NCBI GenBank assembly: GCA_036505635.1 | Contig: DASXTC010000032.1 | Span: 62,001 to 126,000, forward strand | Direction: 5' to 3' | DNA length: 64,000 bases | From: DASXTC01 sp036505635 | Lineage (GTDB): Bacteria; Acidobacteriota; Polarisedimenticolia; JACPZX01; DASXTC01 | Shown: one piece after another, positions 58,521 through 64,000 of the stretch | Layout of the letters: each line of letters starts with the position of its first letter | How positions within the stretch are numbered: position 1 is the stretch's first letter | Notes under the pieces: model-generated | The model's database searches: none | What the model was told of the DNA's origin: nothing | The model's input: the letters and a program-made list of their open reading frames with translations, nothing else | Made by a program: the position numbers and the translations under genes

Positions 58521-59306
58521 TCACACCAGGCGGCGGAGATAGAATCGCTTCAAGCCGCTGTAGACTGAGCGGCCCAGAAGAAACTGCGCCGCTTTCTTGA
58601 AGGGCTCGGACGCCAGCAACAGGAGTGAAATAATCGTTGCCCTGACTTTGCACTTGAAGAGTCTTGCAGGGGAAACGTCCCTGATGAAAAGCACGTTTCC
58701 CTGGCCTTCCTCGAGCCAGAATTCAGAAGCTGTTTCGATAAACCCGCGATCACACAGGAATTGTTTTACCTCGTCAAAAGTCTTCTGGCCCTTGAAGAAC
58801 GCGCGCGTCTCCACCTCGGTATGAATGCAGCACACCCTTTGAAGTATACCCTCCGAACCAAGAAGGGCCTCGAACGCGGCGCCCTCCACATCCACCCATA
58901 AGGCGATCCTGGTGAAATGGCCGGCAGCGGATAAGAACCGGTCAAGGCGCAGGCTTTTTACATTGATGGTCTCCCTGACCGCGGTCTCCCCGATCATAAG
59001 CGAGCTCAGGCCCCGATTGGCCTCACGATCATTGTAGTCGACATCAGCGATGTTGAAGGCAAGCGTCCCGTCAGCAGCGGCCGCAGCTGCCTGCACAAGC
59101 CGGATACCGGCCGAGGCGATCTCGGGATCGCCTTCGATGGCCCGGAAGTTGTGGGGGTTGGCCTCAAAGGCGAAGACGGCAGCATCCGGAAGCGCGGTTC
59201 GGAATCGGAGCGCTTCCCTCCCGTCCATCGAACCGACATCGCAGACGCAGTCCGCCTTGAGCTCCTTTACGAGGGAGATGAAAAGGTTGCCTGGAAAGAG
59301 TTTCAC
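58521..59306 (-). CDS. FkbM-family methyltransferase (low-GC island)
   Basis: The 261-residue protein has an FkbM-type SAM domain: DVGSMDGREALRF (motif I), AVFAFEANPHNF, and VDVEGAAFEALLGSEG, as in FkbM-like sugar O-methyltransferases. The GTG start has GGGTGG upstream. Its base composition is clearly AT-richer than the flanking genes, and it is oriented against serS. With the next gene it seems to be an inserted pair. Likely activity is O-methylation of a polysaccharide sugar, but the substrate is open. A minus-strand TATAAT (59344-59349) is a possible -10 without a clear -35. Confidence 0.85.
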   Translation of the reverse strand: MKLFPGNLFISLVKELKADCVCDVGSMDGREALRFRTALPDAAVFAFEANPHNFRAIEGDPEIASAGIRLVQAAAAAADGTLAFNIADVDYNDREANRGLSSLMIGETAVRETINVKSLRLDRFLSAAGHFTRIALWVDVEGAAFEALLGSEGILQRVCCIHTEVETRAFFKGQKTFDEVKQFLCDRGFIETASEFWLEEGQGNVLFIRDVSPARLFKCKVRATIISLLLLASEPFKKAAQFLLGRSVYSGLKRFYLRRLV

Positions 59307-59637
59307 GGGTCCACCCTAAAGACTGGTTATGGCTCCAGTCGAAATTATACTTTACAGTGAGATCTCCGGGAGAGAGGAACCGTCGGCCTTCCCCCCCTTT
59401 GTTCGGTCAACCTTCGAACTGCACAGGGCTGAAGCGGCCACGCCCTCGCTTCCCCCGTATCCCGCACCTCCTGCTGGTGAGAATACCAGCTTATCTGGGT
59501 ATGCGCAGAATCGGGGGATGACCATCTCAACCGATTATCCGCCGCCGGGTCGGGATGATATCCTGAGGAGCACGGTATGTCGTGGAAACGAGTCTTTGCC
59601 CCGGCGCAAACAGGACTGACATCAGGAAGATGGCGCG
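59307..59637. other. 331-base gap in the AT-rich island
   Basis: It contains a small hairpin GACTGG/CCAGTC (59321-59340) and a perfect minus-strand TATAAT box. No convincing open frame has a ribosome binding site. The composition, like that of the flanking two genes, is AT-richer than the rest of the window. Confidence 0.35.
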
Positions 59638-60408
59638 ATGGAGAGAATAACCTTTGTACTAACCAGTTGTGGGCGGCCGGACCTCCTGCAACAGACGATA
59701 GATAGCTTTTTCCGACACAACGACTATCCCATAGAGAAGTACATCATCATCGAAGACTCGGCCGATGAAAGAATGAAGGACTGGCTCCTGGAAAAGCATG
59801 GCTCCGTTTTCGAGGTGATCTTCAACAAACCAAAGCTGGGTCAGATAAGAAGTATCGATAAAGCATACTCAAGAGTCCAGACTCCATACATATTTCATTG
59901 TGAAGATGATTGGCTGTTCTTCCGTGGCAACTTCATAAGCGATTCGTTGTCGGTTCTGCGGGAGGATCCGAAGATACTCCAGGTGTGGTTACGAGATCTG
60001 TGGGACACCAACAAGCACCCGCCCGAGCGGACGATTCGGCGAACCGAACAGGGAGTTCTTCACCGAAGAGTGACGCTTGATTACCTTGGATGGCACGGTT
60101 TCTCTTTCAACCCCGGATTGAGGCGAAAAACCGACTACGATCTTGTCGGTTCCTACGAGGCTATCAGGAATCAATACGTGAACATCGATCACGAGATGGC
60201 GATAGGTCAGAAATACAAAGACCTGGGCTACTACGCGACGATTCTGGAGGAAGCTGCTGTCGAGCACATAGGCTGGGACAGGCAGATCCCTAAGACCAGC
60301 ACTTTCAAAAGGACGCTGCAGGCCTGTAGCCCGCCCATCCTGTCCACGCTATACCGCTTCGTCAAGAAACACCTGAGGCGCAGGAGCGCAGGGGCGCGGC
60401 CGGCGTGA
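59638..60408 (+). CDS. GT-A-type glycosyltransferase (low-GC island)
   Basis: The 256-residue protein begins MERITFVLTSCGRPDLLQQTI, like GT2-type transferases, with the metal-binding CEDDWLFF motif and an aromatic NPGLRRKTDYDLVG acceptor region. It is roughly half A+T, unlike the neighbours, and has A/T-ending codons such as ATA, so recent acquisition is likely. It should transfer a sugar, perhaps in the same modification pathway as the FkbM methyltransferase. The C-terminal 40 residues are basic (RRRSAGARPA) and may reflect fusion with the local high-GC sequence. Confidence 0.82.
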   Translation: MERITFVLTSCGRPDLLQQTIDSFFRHNDYPIEKYIIIEDSADERMKDWLLEKHGSVFEVIFNKPKLGQIRSIDKAYSRVQTPYIFHCEDDWLFFRGNFISDSLSVLREDPKILQVWLRDLWDTNKHPPERTIRRTEQGVLHRRVTLDYLGWHGFSFNPGLRRKTDYDLVGSYEAIRNQYVNIDHEMAIGQKYKDLGYYATILEEAAVEHIGWDRQIPKTSTFKRTLQACSPPILSTLYRFVKKHLRRRSAGARPA

Positions 60409-60454
60409 ACCGACTGTCCCCGCGCGTCCAGCAGTCGTGCTGATACCATCAGCC

Positions 60455-61924
60455 ATGCGCTGGCTGCCGGCCGCCGTCGTCCTGACGGCTTTGGTCCTCT
60501 ACCTCGTCACGCTCGCGCCGGGCCTGTTGTGGGGTGATTCGGCCAAGTTCCAGCGCATGGCGTGGGAGGGGGAGCTGCGCTTCGACGAAACCGGCCACCC
60601 GCTCTGGGTCTTCCTGGTCCATCCTCTTACCAGAATCCCCGGCCTCGACTCGACACGTGCCTGCAATCTCTCCTCGGCCGTCCTGTCGGCCGTGGCGCTC
60701 TGGCCCGCCTTCCGGATCATGCGAAGGCTCGACGCCTCCCAGACGGCCGCCGCGATAGCGTGTCTGGCCCTCGCGGTCTCCCACACGTACTGGTTCCACG
60801 CCGTGATCGCCGAGGTCTACGCCCTCAACTCGTTGGCGTCCCTTCTCGTCCTCGATCTCCTCCTGGGCGCCGCGCACCCTGAGACACGAGGCCCGCTCTC
60901 GATCGTCCCCTGTCTGCTCCTCGGGCTTCTCTTCGGGGCCGCTTCCGGCAACCACCTGCTGGTCATGCTGTGGCTCCCAGGTCTTGTCTGGTTGGGGGCC
61001 GTCGCGATGCGTTCCGCCGGTCTGAGCGCCGCGGGCGCCGTCTCGGCAGCCGCCGGTTGCCTCGCGGGGCTGGCCCCCTTCGTCGCCTTGCACGCGATGG
61101 TCGGAATGTCCAAGCCGCTGCCGGTTCTCATCGCGCGCCTGGCGCGCCAGGCGCTCCTCCCGGAACGCCCTCTGGCTGACCTGGCCTCCCTGACCGGATA
61201 CCTCTTGTATCAGTTCCCGCTGCCTCTCATGCTCGGGGCGGCCGTGGCCGGCGGAGCGCGTCTCTGGCGGGAAAGACGGGCGGAGGCGATCGGGTTGGCG
61301 CTCCTGTACGCCACGACCGCAGCGTTCGCTTTCAGCTATCAGGCGAAGGATCGTTTCGCGTTCTACCTCCCCTCGTACCTCGTCGTCGCAATCCTCGGCG
61401 CCTGCGGGCTCGACGCGCTCCTCTCGGCGCTGACGCCGCGACGCCTGCGCCCCGTCCACGCCGCCCTGGCTGCCGGCGCTCTGTGCGTGGCGGGCCCTCC
61501 CATTGCCTACCACCTCGCGGCGCGTCTGGCAGGTCCGGCGATCGTCAAGCTCGGTCCCGCGGCGCGCAACCTGCCGGGACGCGACGCCGCCCTCTACCAT
61601 CTCGACCCGGACAAGTCCGGAAACGACGGTGCCCGCCGCTTCTGCGAGGAGGCGTTCGCGGTGCTGCCCCGGGAAGCCGTGCTGCTGACCGACTTCACGA
61701 TTGGCGAGCCGCTGGCCTATCTGCAGGTCGTCGAGACCAGGCGACCGGACGTCGAGATCTTCTCCGCGCTACCCCGGTTGCAGCTCAAGATGGCGCTCGA
61801 GAGGCATCGCGCTGGACGCGAGGTCTACCTCGCCGCGGTCGATTCCTACTACGACATCGAGGGGATCTCCAGGCACTTCGACATCGTTCCGGCCGGCCCG
61901 CTGCACCACCTGATCGCGCGCTGA
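60455..61924 (+). CDS. GT-C membrane glycosyltransferase (DUF2723-like)
   Basis: The 489-residue protein has about ten membrane spans and begins with RWLPAAVVLTALVLYLVTLAPG and the acidic WGDSAKFQRMAWEG loop, which resembles the catalytic loop of DUF2723/protein-O-mannosyltransferase-like enzymes. Two more conserved features are VIAEVYALNS and a C-terminal soluble domain after span ten. It should transfer a sugar from a polyprenyl-phosphate donor to protein or lipid in the periplasm. GTG 60437 is an alternative start, adding six residues. Base composition is back to the local GC level. Confidence 0.75.
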   Translation: MRWLPAAVVLTALVLYLVTLAPGLLWGDSAKFQRMAWEGELRFDETGHPLWVFLVHPLTRIPGLDSTRACNLSSAVLSAVALWPAFRIMRRLDASQTAAAIACLALAVSHTYWFHAVIAEVYALNSLASLLVLDLLLGAAHPETRGPLSIVPCLLLGLLFGAASGNHLLVMLWLPGLVWLGAVAMRSAGLSAAGAVSAAAGCLAGLAPFVALHAMVGMSKPLPVLIARLARQALLPERPLADLASLTGYLLYQFPLPLMLGAAVAGGARLWRERRAEAIGLALLYATTAAFAFSYQAKDRFAFYLPSYLVVAILGACGLDALLSALTPRRLRPVHAALAAGALCVAGPPIAYHLAARLAGPAIVKLGPAARNLPGRDAALYHLDPDKSGNDGARRFCEEAFAVLPREAVLLTDFTIGEPLAYLQVVETRRPDVEIFSALPRLQLKMALERHRAGREVYLAAVDSYYDIEGISRHFDIVPAGPLHHLIAR

Positions 61925-62081
61925 ACCGACTTCCCCCCTCCCCGATCCCTCTTCACACCGCGTCCGAAGATTAAGGCGAGCCATTCCCTCAAGTCTCTCT
62001 CTCCGTGTGACGACAATAACAATGAACCCTGACGATTGTCGCGAACATCACTCAACCGCGGAAACCCGTGGAGGGGATTTC

Positions 62082-62471
62082 ATGTTCCTCAGGCTCGCTC
62101 TCGCTTTTATCGTGGTCCTCGGCTCCGTGACGCACTGCCCCCAGGCCGACGAGCGGGAGGGTCGGACGAGCCGCGCCGAGGCCCGGCTTTTCTGGAGCCT
62201 GACGGGCGGCGTCTATCTCTCGGGGATGGGCGACTGGCTCACCACCGCACGTTTCAGGGAGCGGGGTGTGGAAGAGGCCAACCCCGTCATCGGGTCGTCG
62301 GCCGACAGCCCCGCGGCGATGGCGGCAATCAAGCTCGGTGGCGGAACGCTCGTGAACTACGCTTCGCAGCAGATGCGCAAGGACGGAAACAGATTCTGGG
62401 CCGTGCCGCAGATCGTGTGGATCGCGTTGAATGTCGCGGTGAGCCTCCACAATGCCAACGCGACAGAATGA
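62082..62471 (+). CDS. Small secreted or membrane protein of unknown function
   Basis: Not recognised. ATG 62082 (GGAGGGG upstream) gives 129 residues starting with a signal-like stretch LRLALAFIVVLGSVTHC. The mature part has a membrane-like segment VYLSGMGDWLTTARF, then EEANPVIG and another hydrophobic C-terminal stretch IVWIALNVAVSLHN. The pattern (NPVIG plus a terminal hydrophobic helix) resembles small DUF5658-type membrane proteins. It stands between the GT-C gene and the structured intergenic region, with no obvious operon partner. Confidence 0.6.
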   Translation: MFLRLALAFIVVLGSVTHCPQADEREGRTSRAEARLFWSLTGGVYLSGMGDWLTTARFRERGVEEANPVIGSSADSPAAMAAIKLGGGTLVNYASQQMRKDGNRFWAVPQIVWIALNVAVSLHNANATE

Positions 62472-62633
62472 CCCGACAGTCAATCGCTGAAGACGATATG
62501 GCCGGCCCCCGCCGGGTGGCGTCGCGCCGAACCGGGGCCTATGTTACCGGCGTAAAAGATCACGATTCCGGCTCCGCTCGCGTCCGCCGCATGCCGTCCG
62601 CTTCGCCCAAGGCGAGGGGAGTCGCAGTGATCG

Positions 62634-62678
62634 GGTCGCTCGTGCACGTCGCCCCTGACGTCCCCCTCACGAGCGACC
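62634..62678. repeat. Nested inverted repeat (11-bp outer stem, 5-bp inner stem)
   Basis: GGTCGCTCGTG (62634-62644) and CACGAGCGACC (62668-62678) are perfect complements around a 23-base loop. Inside, ACGTC/GACGT closes a second stem with a 6-base loop. There is no T-run, so it is not a typical terminator. It lies 96 bases upstream of the parvulin promoter. Confidence 0.6.
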
Positions 62679-62773
62679 TCAAAGGAAGGTCGGTCGCGCC
62701 CCAGTGCCCGCTGGACGCGGCCGGCCTTTCGTTTTTTCCGGCCCCCCCTGGGTTCGCCCGGTCCGCTTTACCC

Positions 62774-62801
62774 TTGACTTGGGCCGCACGTCGTCTAAGA
62801 T
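62774..62801 (+). promoter_or_regulatory. Sigma-70-type promoter of the parvulin-type gene
   Basis: TTGACT (62774-62779) and TAAGAT (62796-62801) with a 16-base spacer, about 53 bases before ATG 62855. Confidence 0.55.
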
Positions 62802-62854
62802 GCGCCGGACCACGCGACGTGGTCTAAACGCTTTTGGCGTCATCCGAGGAGACG

Positions 62855-63316
62855 ATGATGAAAATGATTGGCATCAGCCTGTTCGCCCTGGGGGTCTCCG
62901 CGGCACTGCCGGCGATGGCGGCCGGCGAGGGCTCGCAGTCGCAGCCCGCCGCGGAGCCCGAGCACATTCAGGTGCAGCACATTCTGATCGGTTTCACCGG
63001 GAGCGTCGGCGGCAAGCAGATCACCCGGACCCAGGACGAGTCCAAGAAGCTCGCCTACGAGATACTGGGTCGCGCGCGGAAGGGCGAGGACTTCGACGCG
63101 CTCGTCAAGCAGTACACCGACGACTCGGCTCCCGGCATCTACGGCATGTCCAACACCGGGATCGCGCCCTCGATGCCCGGCGAGTCCGCCAGGAACCGGA
63201 TGGTCGCGGCGTTCGGCGACGTGGGCTTCAAGCTGAAGGTCGGCGAGATCGGGATCGCCGACTACGAGCCGAGGACCAGCCCCTTCGGCTGGCACATCAT
63301 CAAGAGGGTCAAGTAG
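62855..63316 (+). CDS. Secreted parvulin-type peptidyl-prolyl isomerase
   Basis: From ATG 62855 (GAGGAG upstream) the protein is 153 residues with a signal peptide (MKMIGISLFALGVSAALPAMA, residues 2-22). The rest is a single parvulin domain: VQHILIGF, FDALVKQYTDD and a terminal PFGWHIIKRV. Parvulins speed cis-trans isomerisation of proline bonds, here in the periplasm during folding of secreted or outer-membrane proteins. A central region (YGMSNTGIAPSMPGE) replaces part of the usual fold and lengthens it slightly. The stop overlaps the convergent epimerase gene by 8 bases. Confidence 0.9.
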   Translation: MMKMIGISLFALGVSAALPAMAAGEGSQSQPAAEPEHIQVQHILIGFTGSVGGKQITRTQDESKKLAYEILGRARKGEDFDALVKQYTDDSAPGIYGMSNTGIAPSMPGESARNRMVAAFGDVGFKLKVGEIGIADYEPRTSPFGWHIIKRVK

Positions 63317-64000
63317 GCGCGCCGCGCAGCCAGCCGCCCACAGCGGCCATCCCCTGCTCCAGGCTCACGCGCGGAGACCAGCCCAGGTCGCGCCGCGCGC
63401 GCTCGATGCTGTAGGTGCAGCCCGCAGTCAGGAGCCGCAGCCCCATGCGCGACAGGGGTGGTCTGCGTCCCGTGAGCCGTCCGGCCCCTTCCAGCAGCAG
63501 GACGGCGGGCCAGGCGGCCAGCGACGGGATGGAGAAACGCGGTGGGGGGCAGCCGGCCGCGCTGGCCAGCGCCTCGAGGTATGCCTTCCAGGAGACCGGG
63601 CTGCCGTCGGTGATGATGTAGTCGCGCCCGGCGGAGGCTTCAGCCGCCAGCGCGGCATCGATGGCGTCCACGAGGTTGTCCACGTAGGTCACGTTGACGA
63701 GACCGCGGCCCCCCGCGATCAGGATCATCCGGCCCGCCTTCATCGAGTCGACGAGCTTCACCACCCACTCACCCGAGCGCGGCCCATAGACATCGCCGGG
63801 ACGGAGGATCGTGACGGGGAACCCCGCGCTGTGCATCCCGCGCAGCAGCGACTCTGCCTCGATCTTGCTGTCGGCGTAGGGGAGCCCGATGTGGCGGAAG
63901 GGCATCTCCTCCGAGATCCCTTTCACTGCCGGCATCCCGTAGACGGTGACGCTGCTGATGTAGAGGAAGCGCGAGACGGAGGAGCCTGCGGCCCACGAGG
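63309..64000 (-). CDS. NAD-dependent epimerase/dehydratase (SDR), 5' end beyond the window
   Basis: The frame is open to the right edge, so about the N-terminal third is missing. The visible part starts in the SDR strand FLYISSVTVYG, then has the catalytic Tyr-x3-Lys in YADSK, ILRPGDVYGP, and a substrate-binding half ending near residue 230 of the fragment. These proteins act on nucleotide sugars or related substrates such as 3-beta-hydroxysteroid-like compounds; which one is uncertain. A Met at 63935 begins an internal frame but is not the real start. Given the surroundings, a nucleotide-sugar role in the envelope polysaccharide is plausible. Confidence 0.85.
   Translation of the reverse strand, partial: SWAAGSSVSRFLYISSVTVYGMPAVKGISEEMPFRHIGLPYADSKIEAESLLRGMHSAGFPVTILRPGDVYGPRSGEWVVKLVDSMKAGRMILIAGGRGLVNVTYVDNLVDAIDAALAAEASAGRDYIITDGSPVSWKAYLEALASAAGCPPPRFSIPSLAAWPAVLLLEGAGRLTGRRPPLSRMGLRLLTAGCTYSIERARRDLGWSPRVSLEQGMAAVGGWLRGAPT

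Larger units (their letters stand above)
62472..62854. other. 383-base gap with a strong nested inverted repeat
   Basis: The gap carries the nested inverted repeat at 62634-62678 (listed separately) and the promoter of the parvulin gene. No open frame with a ribosome binding site was found in the remainder. Confidence 0.45.

Noticed and set aside
59321..59340. GACTGG/CCAGTC hairpin as a terminator
   Set aside because: No T-run follows on either strand, and it lies upstream of the genes rather than after one.
1..64000. CRISPR arrays, insertion sequences, prophage, rRNA, replication origin
   Set aside because: No regularly spaced repeats, transposase or integrase motifs, phage structural genes, rRNA sequence or DnaA-box cluster were seen. 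ParA here lacks ParB and origin features.

Overview
The window is GC-rich chromosomal DNA (about two thirds G+C by eye), densely coding and with no visible insertion sequence, prophage, CRISPR array or rRNA. The gene content points to a Gram-negative bacterium of the Acidobacteriota or a close relative. The clues are a large Oar-like TonB-dependent receptor with an N-terminal carboxypeptidase-regulatory-like domain, two tandem GWxTD-domain secreted proteins, and a Wza/Wzx/Wzc-type exopolysaccharide locus in a high-GC background. This assignment is inference; no marker gene in the window settles it.

Left part (1-12022, minus strand): an ECF sigma factor with its zinc-type anti-sigma factor and the first codons of a third gene; a class III aminotransferase interrupted by one in-frame TAA; cysS; two GWxTD proteins; the TonB-dependent receptor with its own promoter, long leader and intrinsic terminator; and a secreted hypothetical protein that may be translated from a leaderless mRNA. 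Next comes a plus-strand housekeeping run (12127-18963): gatC, gatA, a secreted N-acetylmuramoyl-L-alanine amidase, purD, purE and mtaB, mostly overlapping or nearly so.

The most unusual block is 18960-24117, read leftwards. Two very similar 68-residue proteins with near-perfect Shine-Dalgarno sequences are followed by a stand-alone protein resembling the N-terminal domain of cyanophycin synthetase, a protein resembling a worn-down nuclease fold, a MinD/FlhG-type ATPase, a ParA ATPase, a helix-hairpin-helix protein and a small Cys-containing protein. The leader of the first gene carries a terminator-like hairpin between promoter and start codon, which looks like an attenuator. I know of no described system with this composition. 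Upstream, 24153-27068 encodes one polypeptide joining an MrfA/YprA-type helicase to an MrfB/YprB-type exonuclease. A 3-hydroxyacyl-CoA dehydrogenase and a membrane-fused spermidine-synthase-like protein follow.

From about 31 kb to 50 kb lies a Wzx/Wzy-type polysaccharide locus: glycosyltransferases, GT-C membrane transferases, Wza-like export lipoprotein, UDP-GlcNAc 2-epimerase, methyltransferases, an alpha/alpha-toroid protein, flippase, O-antigen ligase/polymerase, YdcF-like protein, WecA-like initiating transferase with an added C-terminal region, and a fused Wzc-type tyrosine kinase. From 50 kb on, cell-envelope and housekeeping genes are interleaved with more polysaccharide genes: HIT protein, murA, a GT4 transferase, asnB, an FmdB-type zinc ribbon, galU, serS with tRNA-Ser(UGA) directly behind it, a clearly AT-richer pair (FkbM methyltransferase and a glycosyltransferase), a GT-C transferase, a small secreted/membrane protein, a parvulin-type isomerase and a truncated NAD-dependent epimerase at the right edge.

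Most promoters listed are -35/-10 matches read by eye with 16-18 bp spacers. Start codons were chosen from ribosome binding sites, signal peptides and family N-termini.
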